From positions 6,538,001 through 6,602,000 of the forward strand of contig NC_061786.1 of the NCBI RefSeq assembly GCF_022458985.1: a DNA stretch of 64,000 nt, written 5' to 3'. The stretch is from Mugil cephalus. Its lineage: Eukaryota > Chordata > Actinopteri > Mugiliformes > Mugilidae. The notes under the pieces were generated by a model. It was not told the origin of the DNA and did not search any database. It saw nothing but the letters and a program-made list of their open reading frames with translations. This document shows positions 10,803 through 24,445 of this stretch, one piece after another; within the stretch, counting starts at the first letter, position 1, and every line of letters starts with the position of its first letter. The translations under genes and the position numbers were made by a program.

Positions 10803-13800
10803 CTGCAAGGAACAGAGAAGAGTTAAAGAGGTAAATTCTTGGATAACAGAATTGTTGTTAATTATCATAATTTGTATTTTTTTTAACATAAATTTCACTG
10901 ACTCGCCCTGATTCTTTCCGTTTGCACCTACCATAGAGGAACTGAGAACACTGGGTGTAGCCCTCTTCCATCTCTTCACATTTGTCTGCCGCAGTTTCAA
11001 CGTCACTTATGGTTGTGGCGAAAATGGCCGCCCCCGACTCCACCAGCATCTTACAGAGGTGGACGCTGTTACAAGAAGCTGCACAGTGCAGAGGGGTCCT
11101 GAGAAGAACAACATGTTAAACGGACTTCAGACATTCCTCCGCCAGCCAAGGTTCAACCAGCTCCAATAAACACAGGACATGTTTCACGTTCCAGTGATCA
11201 AAAATCAACAGGTTACAATAAGCTGATGTCGGGCTGATGGAGACTAAAAATAAATTAGACTAACGTCTGAATACACAGCCTCGCTACATATGGTAATCTC
11301 CTCTTTCAATACTGCTGAGGAAGCTGAGCCAAAATGAATTTAGAAAGTCAGTTATCTCTGTCTTTGTTGCCTCGGCCTGTGCTCATTACTCAAACTCCCA
11401 GAAGTCTGTGGGCAGCCGCTGCTCTCTCATTAGTCTGGATTATTGCATGATTCATTGACTGAGATGAAGACACTGACCATCCGTCACTGTCGGCTGCGTT
11501 CACATTCACTCCAAAGTCCAGCAGGAACTTAACAATGTGGTGGTGACCAGCGCACACGGCGTTGTGGAGAGGCGTTATGCCCTCGTCGTTTGGCATGCTG
11601 GGGTTTTCCACCTTAAAACAGAGATGTGCACATACAGACATGAGACAAATTCAGAGATGCTCAGATTTCAGCTTCGAGAAAACCTTTACAGAGTAACGCC
11701 GCATAAGTGCCGACTGGCAAGTTGAACAGCAAAACTCAGGATAGCTGTTGAGCAGTCCTGCTTCAGGGTATACTGTCAGACTCAGTTTGTTGTAGCATCA
11801 GATTGTTTCCTTGAGAGCATCATCTGGAGTTTTGAAAGTCAGTAAGCACTTTTTCCCTCCAGTGAAAGATGTCAGAGATAGATGGGGGGTTTGCTTCTAG
11901 AGATGTAAGGCTTTGTTCTCTCCGTGCTGCTGTAACACACTGGGATAAAGAGCCCGTGTCCTCAACAATAACTGCATGCCTCGCAACTGAGAGACCACCT
12001 CTCCCCTGACACAGCTGTGGAAGATCAAAGATAGAAAGCGCTGCCGTGAAGGTATTGAAAAAGCTTCACACTCTTCTAGTGGATGGCCAATCTGTTGAGA
12101 CAATCTGCATGTGGGTGTAATTATTGGCAGGTAATAACGTTATTCTGTTGCATAACAAAATATTTCTTCCCGTTATTTAACACAGAAAAGCAACTTTTAG
12201 AATTTTAAGTGGAAGTATTAGACCCAAGCTGTGTCTGTTGAGAATATGAGGCCCTGGTGAGTTTGTTGTTTCAGAGACATTTTTGGTGAGGATTCAGAGC
12301 ATTTCCAAGTCCAAACGTAGCCTTCATTTCAACTGTTTTCAACATACCTGTTCTATGACAGAGCACTCTCGTGGTTTAGATCCTTATAAGACACAGGTCA
12401 CGTTTTAGATGATAAAAGTCATTTTCTTCACATTGTGTAGGTGAAATGGCGTCCCACAAGGCCACATACTGGGCCCAGTATATTTCTATATGCTACTATT
12501 CTATGCCCGAACTTGCAGCTATGTACATGACGATCTCTTCTACCTTTACGTCAGTCCTAATGATCTGTCTCATCATCTCCATGCCCAACCATGTGAATAA
12601 CCTTGTTACCTATAGTTTACCTACAGGCCATTTATTTTTATTATTGTGCATAGTTGCAACAGAAGGTTTCAACTTTTGTTTTTGTATTTGCTAATTTTTT
12701 GGTATTTACTAATTAGCGGTGTGAAAAGCTTACGATGTGTTTGGAAGCATAAAAGCATATACGTCTGAACCATAATATTATACAATTAATATAACAAATA
12801 CATGTTACTGCAATGTAGCCTAATATTTACCTCATATATGATTCTCTGTACCAGATCAAACTCTCCCTCTAGTGATGCATCCAGCAGCAGAGCTAGAGGG
12901 TTGAACTTGACTCTCAGACCGTGGCCCGTCCGCTCCGATGAAGGTTTCTTCAGGTTGGTTCGCTTCGTCTACAGCACACAGACAGAGGGAAACAGGAAAG
13001 TGTTGACAATGTAGAATAAGATCTGCCATGTAAGCACTTGCTGCTTAAGTTGGTACATTAGCTCTTGCAGAGAACAATTATTTTGATTAGGTTAGCATAT
13101 TTCTGTCTGAGAAACTATTAAAATGTTTTGTTAGTATTCAGAGTGAAAAAACATGAATATAATGTTCTGTCGTCCACTTGTTTTGATGTGTGTAACCAGA
13201 TTTAATTTTACTCCTACTACCTTAGGCAGTGCAGGTGGAGCAGGAGGCGATGGAGAAGGGGAGGCGTGGCCTACTGAGCTGTTAGCGGGACTAGATCCTC
13301 TCTGGTTGTTATTGTTCTGATCCTCTGACTTATCAGGCGCAGGGGACGTGCTGGGCTGCATTGTCGGGGACACATTATTGCTCTTCTCTGCCTTTGCTGT
13401 CGTCTCTTTGGATGTTTCCATGACAACAGAGGGAGGAGACAAGCGACGGGAGTCAGAGTTCAGGTTCTGACCTTCACCTCCTGCGGTTGCCAGACTAACT
13501 TGCTTGTCGCCAGGTTCTACGTTCCCATTGGCCGTGTGGATGTTGTCCATGTCTCCCAAAAGGCAGTCGGGCTGGTAGAAGGTGTTGCCTGGAACAAAGA
13601 GGGAAAGTTAAACGTATGCAGCACCATTTAGACCCACTGATGTCACTTGGCCATCATGGCTCAGTGCCTTACCTGAGCCTCCCTCCATGCCTCCCGCCAA
13701 CGTGTTAAACCTGTAGCGCCGAAACAGAAATTCACATGAGCGTCATTAAGTAAAGGTTTCACATCTTTTTTTTTTCTAGTGGGCTGTATCATACAGTGGC

Positions 13801-16800
13801 GCCCACCTCTGGTACAGTAGCTTTTGGATGTTTGGCCCCTGGGGACCCTCAGGTTCAGTGATGGAGCTGCGTTTCTTGAGAGGTCTCGGCGCGTTGCTGA
13901 GGCGTCGACGGAGAACCTCCAAGTCTGCGTCACTCTGGTATCTTAGCTGGGAGTGAGCTGTGGAGAGCAGAGATGGAGAATTAAAGTATTTAATGTGAGT
14001 CTGCAGGGTTTAAAACCAAACATTCTCTTATTTTTGTTGTTTATGGCAAACTAAGCTGCTCCTGCTTCTACGATTGTGACTCAGATCTTAGAACTTAAGA
14101 GTGTGATGAATAATTGAGTAAATATTTCTAAATAGTTGTTCAGCCCCTAGTAGGTAATGCTGCTTCACTTAAGCTCAAAGTCAGCCATAATGATCCAGTT
14201 GTGTTTGTTCTTGTTTCTGGGACCTACCAACTGGGGTGAGTTTAGTGGGGCTAAGGGGACGAGGGATGTTGTCCACGCTAGGCGGAGGCACAATCTGCCC
14301 ATCAGTGGTGTCTCCTGCTCCTCCTCTGCCTCGATCTTTATCCATGACATCCTCCCCTGCTGACTTTACGCCTCCTCCCATGAAGAAAGGGACGGGGGAT
14401 GGAGAAGAGGACGATGTGGGGAGGATGGGTTTACCATAGACTGTGGGACAAGAAAAGGAGAGGTAGTGATGTATTTTCCCTTGCAGACATAATACTTATA
14501 CAATACATCTTCTTTCTAAACTTCTAGTTAATTTGTCCGTTGAATTACCTGCTTTGACAGTGGCCCTGTTGCTGAGAGATCCATAGTTTTTGGCTTGAGG
14601 GTGTTGGAGGTACATGCTGTAGATGGAGCTGCTGTTCATGGTGGCGGGGCCCTTCCTCGGGGACTGCGGCCTGGAGGGATGGTCTGGGACGTAAGGACGC
14701 ACGGCCACCGCCGGAGGGGGATCCGTCCGCTCCGTTTGTGGGGACAGAGGAGAGGGTTGGGAGGTGGTGGCCGGACCTAACAGCAGAGACAGGACAAGCA
14801 AAACACACAGTGAATGCGACGGTTCATCTTTCAGTTTCTCTCAAACAAACCAATTTAAGAGGCGGTGTTGGATTACCTTGGCTTGAATTAGGAGGGACGG
14901 ATATACGCTGCTGTATTTGCTGAGAAGAGGAGGACGTTGTAGAGGAGGTGGAGGTGGATCGAGGCCAGCCCAGAGTACCGGGGGCAGAACGGGGCAGGGA
15001 GCTTGTGGCACAGTGATGCCCCGCTGCCTGGTGGGCGGCGCTGGGGTAGGTACCATAACCAGAGGGAAGCTGACAGGAAGGAGACACAGACACGAAATCT
15101 CCATGACAGTTTCCAAAGGAGATTTTCCTCCTAAGAATTTTCAAGTTGAAAAGTTCAATCCTTCACTGCACTGGTCAGCAAATTCAGAGCCTCACGGGGG
15201 CTTTAAACGAAGCGAGTTTGTGTAACGTGACTTAGCGCACATGAAATCCTTTCTCATCATTCCGGCGTGTATGAGAGCAGCTCCCATAAATGACATCCTT
15301 CACTTTTATCGAGTCTAATGTGGAAACAGTACCTGCTCTGGACTGTTGGTCCTCCAGTCCGGCACATTCTTGCTGATGCTGGGCCACGGCGCTTCATTGG
15401 CTGAACGGAGGGAGACAAAGACAGAGCGGTGTGAGAGAGAGAAAGAGAGAGCGGAACAGATGAGAAAAGGGAACAAAGGTTAAAACAGGAAAGGCGATTA
15501 ATGAGTGGAAGAGGCAGACAAAACCCAAACAAAAAGCAGCGTGACAAAGCACCGTGGAAAAACACAGGATCAAGGTAAAACAGAGTTAGTAGTTAGAGGG
15601 TACGACTAAATCATTACATGTGTTATAATGAGAGGAGGCCTGGGAGCTCACTTGTTGCTTTAAATTAGCTGTGTTTTCCCGTATACATGGCAAGGCAAGC
15701 AAAAATAAAAGCATGTTATTATCCATATATAGCAGAAGACGAGGCTGCGAACATGTGCCCCATTACTTAGCACCACAGCACACGGGCAGCGCAACAATTA
15801 TGCCATGTCTGTCACACACTCATCGAGTTATTTTTAATTTGACCCGACGTGTCTGCCTCTCAGTTGTCAAGCCTCAACAAAGCAAACACTGTAATGTATA
15901 AGGACAAGCGCTAAATCACTTAACAACTGCTCGACATGATTGATTAGAGTGTGCACTCCACGGCAAACATGTGGTTTAGTCCTGTAAGTGGCGCGGCGGT
16001 GGATCAGACGAGTCTCCGATCATGTGCTGGGTTATGAAATGTTTGGGTTGTGCTGATGCGGCCGGATAAAAAATACACACATTCGTAGGATTGGGTTGGG
16101 CTGGGATTTCAGCTATAAAATATGATGAAAAGATACGCTCTTCAAACTGACTTGACCTGACTGTGCTGTAGAGACCCACTGGATACGCTGCAGTCTAACC
16201 TCAGGCTCCACAATAGTAGTGTTACATAACTCCGTTCAATGAACTAAGGTCACATGTCTGGCCTGTCACTAAATCTCGATCCGATGTTGCCTATTAACAT
16301 GTGAGGGTGAAGGTCAGTGGCTTGATGATTCAGAGTTGCAAGAACTCATCTACGCCTCGCCCATAGAGGCTCATTAAAAGGTAACAGCCTAACGTACTCT
16401 ACTACTAATCAAATGTTTGGACACACCTTCTCACTGAATGAAATGAAAAGGTGTGTCAGACGATTTCTAATAAAGTGATCTGACTCACAGATCACAGACG
16501 GACCCGCCGCCCATGAAGTCATGTTGCTAAAGTGGGAAAGATTGCACGATAATATTTACTCCTTTACTTGTGGGGTGTGGACAACATTTAGCATCGATTT
16601 TCAAAGTGACGCTTTTAAACTGTTACCTAACCGTTTGGCCGAGCTGCCTGTGGTGCAGCCACGTCGCAGTTCTGGCAAATGCCAGACTCACACTGATTAA
16701 CTACTGAGCCTTGTCAGTAAGTACAAGGAGCTGTGGTTCCGTAACCTGTTGACTGGCGCTGTAACGCGCTGACCTCAGGAAGAAAACAACAGGAACGACA

Positions 16801-19800
16801 GGAAACAAACAGCTCTGTGGAAACTTGGCCGTCTGCCCGAGAAGCTGATTAGAAGCGGTTGCGGGGTGTCGGGGAGAGAAGACAGAGACCATCACGGTGC
16901 GTCCTGGTGCTAGTGACAAAGAGGTGACTCGGGCCAAGAGTTTACTGAAGCTTGCTCACTCTTTATATACATCTAAGTACATTTATTTAGCGTTAATTTA
17001 GCAGTCTGACATTTTGGGATACATGGGACTTCCCTGTCTTGCCAAGAGTTGGGTAAGATGTTTGATATTGTCACATCTATTGGGAAAATATGAAGCTACA
17101 ATCCCAAACAATCAGCTGGTTAGCTTAGCTTAGCATAAGGACTGAAACAACTAGCCTCATAGATATTATTACAATTACTAATAGACTTAAGGTTGTAGAT
17201 ATATACTTGTAGGTTGGTACTTATTAATATATAATTAAATATTAATGATGATTATTGTAAAACTAACAATACTAACTGGCCAAATCTAATCTAATGGACA
17301 CACCCCTACAACAAAACTTTCAGGATCTGTTGGTCTGTATTTGACTCAAAAACAAAGCTTTTGTGTCAGGGAATGTGGCACGCAGATCTTGTTACCACTT
17401 CCTAGCAAATATTAGTTCAGGTCAGTGGAATATGAAACCATTTTTGTCCAACAATGTAATTCCTCGCTGGGAGTTTTCTGGAATCTCGTCTTAGCATTCG
17501 TACGGGAAATGATAGATATTTACAGCTGAATTCACAGCTGCCATGTCCCCCCCCACCCCACCACTCACTCCCACCCCCACCCTCCTGTTGTATGCCTCAG
17601 ACTTCCTTTCATTCAGTAGTTGAGCCCAGTGGACTGTTGACATGACTTACAACTGTGTATTATCCACTTTACATAAGCCTGGCAATAAATAGAACTGTGG
17701 CATTTGCTTTGGCATTCAAGAACACAATGGGATTTATAACAGTGCCGGGTCAAGACACGTTGCTTATATCCAGCTGTAGTACTAAGGATTTTTTCGCACT
17801 GATATTTTGTTCCAATTTGGGGAGCATTTGATTCAGTATTATAATAATGTTGTGTTTGTGTCCACAGGGCAGTCGAGACAAAGTTGTGACGCACTCCACA
17901 TTATGTTCTCGCAAACAGTTCTGTGATTAGTCATAATTTTGTGGAAAAAATTAGATTTCAGGAAACAAGGATATGTGGTTCATGCACCACTGCTGTGTAT
18001 AAGACCAACATGTTCGGTTTGATCAAGCACCGACGTTATGTGTAGGAACTGTTTATATAAATTGTCAAGATAAGAGCAGTCAGCTGGACTTTGGTTTCTC
18101 TTTGTGCTAAGCTAACTCGGCTCGACTTCATGTTTGCTGCGGATGGAAGTATATTTCTGCCGATGTGATGGAAAAAATATTTTTGAGATACTGAGCCATT
18201 AGTTCAACAACGTTTCTACAATGACTTGTTTTTTTCCATCTCATTAAGGAAATAGGTTTCCACAGATGTGAGGGCGATGGCTCCAAATGTGAGTGAGAAA
18301 GCGAATAAGCGTATTTCCCGAAATGTGGGTTATTACAGTAGGCTGGCTGTTAGGATGCTTAGACTCTTTACTTCAGCGTTTCACTTCTTCATTCAGTACA
18401 ATTAGCTCCAACGTGTCAAATATCTCAGCGGTAATTATTCTAAACGTGCAGCTCATGATCTTTTCATCTCTTTACAGCAATTTACCTCCTGCTTTCCCCC
18501 ATCATGTAGGGAGACACGAAGAAATAACTGAATATGAGCCTCGATGCAGACTGCAGTTTGCCCTCAGTTTATTTTCTGAGGCTGAGTTTCCTAACCCCAA
18601 GCAGCTGCTGGCTATCAGATATCACGTCTGTGTCCTTATACGAATGACCTTTACATTTTAGGGTCATTTTGTGCAGCTGATTCAATTATGTTCTCTGTCC
18701 TAACCATCTGGTCTGTATTGTAGCACTGACAGGAACACACTGTGAGTGCCCCCCTTTGATTTTTCTACCCAGGATTCTCCTCACACTTGACTTTAGAATC
18801 ATTAATTGATTTATGAGCCTCCAAGAAACTGAAATATACTGTAATGGTATAAATGAAGTGAATTAGTACAGAGAAGTAGTGCCTATACATGTATATTTTC
18901 CCTTAGTGGAAGTCCATCAGTGACAAATGATTTGATGCTTTCATATGAATGAAGCAGATCTTAGTTGTGGTTAAAGAGCAACTTGTCTCACATGTAGGCA
19001 TCCACACACCAGGGGGCACCGAAGAGAGGGGTTAAAGTTCAAAGTTCTACTGATCTATCACCAACGAAGCTAGTTGTGAGTATGATTCTCTAGCGACTTC
19101 TCTGGGACTCACTGTTGTTACTGTCCCCGCCCTGAGGGGACCGAGGTCCCTCCCACGTCTCAGTGGGCTCTGACAGGACGATGTCTAAATCTGACACCTT
19201 CCATCGGCTGGGAGGCCTCTTGATGCCACTCCTGTCCTCCTCTGCGTGGCCACACCCACCGCGACAGTAACACAACCGAGCACGAGACAGCGATACCCAC
19301 CAAAAACGACACGGACGACAACATCGGGATGACATCAAGGATGACAGCAACAGCCACCACAACAAGCGACACAACAACGATAATCACAAAATCACCATGT
19401 TGAACCATGAACATCGGAGGAAACATCGACGACAACAGATACGGGGGAAGGAGATAAGGAACCAACAGACAGGACAAAGAAATAAAAAGAGAGCAAGTTA
19501 GAGCTCAGACAGAGATATGAGACATCCAAGTCTTGAAAGGAACAGCGTCTTAAAATGCCAAACAAAGACGCACAACCATCCTACCAACCTGAGAGGGAGC
19601 GGATGTGGCTGAGCGGGGTGGGTTTGGGCGGAGGGTCGGGAGGGTACCCCGCCTCCTGTCTCCCGTCAGCCGGAACCTGGATGTAGGGGCAGACGGCCGC
19701 CACTCGCCCCGAGACTCCGCCTCCAGGCTGGGAGGAGGTTTGAGGAGAGGGCGGGCCTCCGCCGTTCATGCGACTCAGCTGGAAGAGAGCGGAGAACGAG

Positions 19801-22800
19801 ACGTGCAGTAAACGTCGAAGTAGTGGGGTCAGTTAAAACATTATAACGAGGTTAAAACTCTGTACTTCTGCTCTCTTCTTATGCAGACGTTCTCTCAGGT
19901 CACCGATGCGTTGGTCCATCACCGTCACCTGGGCGTTCCTCTTATTCAGCAGCTCCTTGTTCTGGGCCAACCTGCTGCTCTGCTCCAGGTTGTGACGGTT
20001 GCGAGCCTGAAAAACAACGCAATTCTTACGGCGTGTGAACCATTTCCCACCTAAAGATGTGTTGATTTAGCTTCATGATTTCTCTAATTTAAAGCAAATC
20101 AGGGTTTTATGAGAGAGTATATTTTACTTGAAGCTCCTGGTAAAGCTTCCTCAGCTCCAGGGCTGCAGGGCCAGACAGGGACGATCCTTTATGGCCGGTG
20201 GTGGCACCCTGGGACCCGGTGGGTGCCCCCTGACCTGGTGGGTGCAGCTGAAGGCGTCCTCTCCTCAAATCCTCCAATTGTTGAGTCAACTGGTTGAACA
20301 AATACCAGAAGACAAATCTCACCCACGTGTACAAACCAAATAAATTAAAATTGAATTTTAGCGATCCTGAAAAATAAACTCTAAAGTAAACAACTCTCCG
20401 CTACCTGGTCGACTCTGACGACCGCCGACTGCAGCTCCGCCTGCTTCTCCTGAAACAAGCTGCTCACATGGTCGATCTCCGCAGCTGGATTCAACAGACA
20501 CAAGAGAAGCATTCACCACTGTTCCCTTCCCTGTTGGAAACTATATTACGCAGTGTAAGCCACGTTTAAGCTGAATGGGATTTCGGACGTTTTTCTGTGA
20601 ACAGTTTAAAGAAATCCCTCGTGCGGGCTTCCTTCATCCTGCAGCAGTACGACTATTTCAGATTAAATTCATGGTACGCAGTTCCTTTAATGTGTAGCCT
20701 GTGATCCATCATCATCATCTCTGCTGTGTGTGTCGAGGCTTACAGAGGTTTCCGTTGATCAGTTTGCTGTAGTCGACTTGGCCCCTCATGGCTCTGATCT
20801 TCTTCAGCTTCGCTTCCTGAGTTTCTACTCGCTCCTTCAGCCGCTGCAGCTTCTCAGCTTCGGACTAAAGACGAGAGGAAAAAAAAGACACAAGTTAAAT
20901 TTATATATAATGTATAGACACTTTATCTAAGACGGTTTTTGAACCATCGCAAAAAAACATGAAGGGTTTTAACTTTAAGGCTTTTAGACATAAGGAAGTT
21001 AAACATCTGGAGCCCACCTGTGTCTGTCCCTGGTTAGATCTGCCTCCTTGCTGAAGATACCTCAGTCTCTGCTCCTGCAGGGAAATCAGATTTCAGCGCT
21101 TTACAAAACCACAGAAGCATTACCTTTTTGTTTGTAGATAAGTATGACTAAGTCCTTGTGTGGGAACAGTGCTGGGTTATGTACATTATGTCGTCAGTAC
21201 TGTCAGTTCAACCTGATCAAACCAGCTTATCTGCACACAGACACGGTGTTTTACAAGCTTTCATATGCAGCATGGAAGGCAGGAAGAGAACATGCAGTAC
21301 AGTCAGTGTGTTTTTAACCTGACACACTGTGTAAGGGGAGAAAAGTGTTTTGAGTCATTCATCAAGTTTTTAGTCCAGCTTGCTATCCTTTACACACACT
21401 TAGGTGTATTGTGTTTCAGCGGCTACACATTCATCAAGCTGTCATGCAGAATTTCGTTAGCACGTTCTGTTGCTGTGAGTTTGCCGTCTGGAAGACGTCG
21501 CAGGCTGCGAATACACTGGCAACGGGATCATTTCCTAGTGATTTTTCTTAATCCCTTTGAGAACGAACCCTCAGGTGTGTTCACTTCTCAGCGCATTGCA
21601 CGCGGCCACTGACTGATCGATTGACAGCGACCCCCTCGCTTTCCTTTCTAATTGGCTGCAACACGATTCAGGTTAGATAGTATCGACCATGCGGCCTCAC
21701 CGGGACATTTGGTAGAACCGATCCAATAAGTTTCCAGAGAAGTTCAGTTTACACCATATTATTTTCTGCATTTGTGTGTCTGCATTTGTCCACATAGTTA
21801 AACACCACCGGGCGTCGACGTTATATGACACTGATGCAGTTACATTGTTGCAGCTAAATATTTTAGACCCATCCACCACCCAACTGTCCGCCCGCCACCA
21901 CCAACATCCCACACCTCAAACAACGTCCCCCAACCATCACACAGGCCGGAGACACCCCCTGCCCGACCAAGGAGACCCACATGGGGGACGCAGACAAGCA
22001 CCAGCGCAGCCAGCCTAGATAACAGGCTGCAAGGGCAGAAGGCCATGGTGCCAGTCCCACGCCCGGGTCAAGACGACCGCGGGAGGAGGGAAGCTCCATC
22101 CCCCACAGGAAGCCCCCAGCCCACCATGGAAGGGAGAGGGGAAGCGGCGAGCCACCGTCTTATTTTCAGTCGATTGACTTTGACGTAGTTGCAATCTTAA
22201 CACCCGTTAGCGTGTTATAAAAGTTCTCCTTCTCCTGGCTTCTTCTAAAAAATTTAAAGGTTGCACATTTGGTTTTCTGTTGGAATATTGCTCAGACCAC
22301 CATGTTCGCACCATCGTATCCTTTCAACACCCACCACCCACTCTTGCTAAGTGGGAGTAAACAAACGCACCATCGTGCTGAAACCAACAGGCGGACTGGA
22401 AACGCAGCAAGAGCCGCCTTCGTGCACCGGAGGAATGAATCAGATCCCAGCGGGAACACAAGACGCCTTAACTGGAAATAGTCATTTGTCTAATAGAAAG
22501 TAGTCCTGCACCTGTTTTTACGTAACATTGTTTAACTGTTCAATTTATCAGCCCTGTTGCTACTGTAGTTTTGGTTAGTTTGAATGTAAACTCAACAGCT
22601 ACCCACCCAAACGCTCACTGTCAATCAGACACTGCAGGTCTGAGTACTGTTGATGCACTGCAAGACTTCAAGGAATAGAGGAAGGAATGGACAGATGGAG
22701 TGCATCAGAGGAGAAGGAGAAAAGTAGATCTAGCACAAAGTGAGATGGAGATTAGGCGACAAACTTAGAAAAAAATGGTTAATCACCCTCAAGTCAACGT

Positions 22801-24406
22801 GCTCGCAAACAGTTATATAACTGGCTATAATTTTGCCAGAGTTCGGGAAATCACAAAATAATCAAATCAAAAATGGAGCATCAGCGGGGAGTGTGTTCAC
22901 GGGCATTTACTGCTGATGTACCAGCGTTCTGCGTATGAACAACGCGCTCGGTTCAATTGAGCGACTACATGTCGGCGCACTGCTGCTGCCAGACAACCCA
23001 AAGGGAGAAGACGAGCACGACAACCTATTCCTCGCTAGGTAAACTGCTTGGTAGGGGTAGTCGTATGGGTCTGTGGGTAACATGTGTTCACACTGCAAAC
23101 AAAGCTCTCCGGGGAGCCACTGCAAGCAAGCTGAGACCAACACTTTCTAATCGGTCTGAACTCTGTAGATTTGTTCCAGGACGGTGTGCGAATGCTAAAC
23201 CCTGGTTCCAACCAACTAGGCGTGAAAGCGTCTCAGTAGGGGTTACCCACCCCCTGCTTTACAAACTGAACATTTTACGACTTTGTTCAACAGAAAAATG
23301 CACCTGTCAAGCACACGGTAGATATCTGATCGCATCATTTGTACTTTTTGCAACTTTCAGCAGCCATTGATTTTCACTCATGTTGTCCGCGTGTTTGTTT
23401 TCGACCTCCGCACACATGCTATAAAAAATAAAGAGTCTGCAGAGAAGCAATAGGCAGCGAGAGAGGAAAACAAGGCCTGCCATGTGTGATGCTGACTGAG
23501 GCAGTTTACACCTCTCGCTGTATCGTGCTGGCACGTAGTACAGCTGACCTCACACACACACACACACACACACAGAGGAAGAGGGGAAACGGAATGCTGG
23601 CAAGGAGCCACACATCATTCGCTGGGGACGCTCACGTGTTAATAACACGTTACATAACAATGGCTTGTTTCATCACATAGATAAGCGAGAGTAAAAGTTG
23701 TTGCTCCTTGGACTTTTTGTTCTTGGAAGTCGTCAGTCAGTGACACATTAATGTCGAGAGGAAGAGAAAATGGGGGAATCTGTGAGAGTTTTCCATCCAG
23801 CAAGACCAGGAAATGCTTCAGCACTTACACGCTGGAAGGAAACACTTCGCTGTTATTTTACAGTAGCGGGGAAATTGCCGCTTTTAAAAAAACCCTGGAT
23901 GTCAGCATAACACCGACAGAGAAAGAAAGTCACAAACTGGCAAAATAAACGTCGGTGTTTGAAAGCATTTATCCATTTTAGCCTAAGCAGACACTTAACC
24001 AAATGAAAGCACACTCCTTTTTTTCTCTCGCTGGCCCGCCCTCCTGACTCTTTCCTGGAGTGCAACTCTGATCCAACTTCCCGGCAGCTGTGGCTCTGCG
24101 GTGAGCTAATTTCCTGTCAACTCAAAAGTCGCTTCCTAAATGTGGGAACCGAGACAACTGACTGAGTGACTGAGACTTTTTTCCCACACAAAACCTGGAG
24201 AGGATAATAGTGGAGATGTCTTTTCCTGCCAGCCCTTCAACCCTGACCTGGATCGCACGTCCTGCTTCTGTGCCGCGTCTCTAACGTTCACGCACACATT
24301 CCTCCGATGCCTCGCTGCTGACCTTTTCAGGCAGACTCTCTAATGCAGATAACCTCACGCTGACCGACAGGCTATTCATCCAGAAGCTGTGTGTGGGCCT
24401 GAGAGT

Positions 24407-24445
<39 letters not shown>

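Larger units (their letters stand above)
15401..19112. other. ppp1r13b intron with repeat fragments
   Basis: No coding exon was recognised. It contains a C-rich run near 17547-17585 and two fragments of a dispersed fish repeat (about 17005-17155 and 18085-18325). A short hairpin with CACACCTT and AAGGTGTG arms lies around 16420-16460 (TTTGGACACACC type). Confidence 0.5.

Noticed and set aside
21776..22203. Several ORFs on both strands
   Set aside because: They reflect the GC-rich retroelement-like patch, where stops are rare in all frames.
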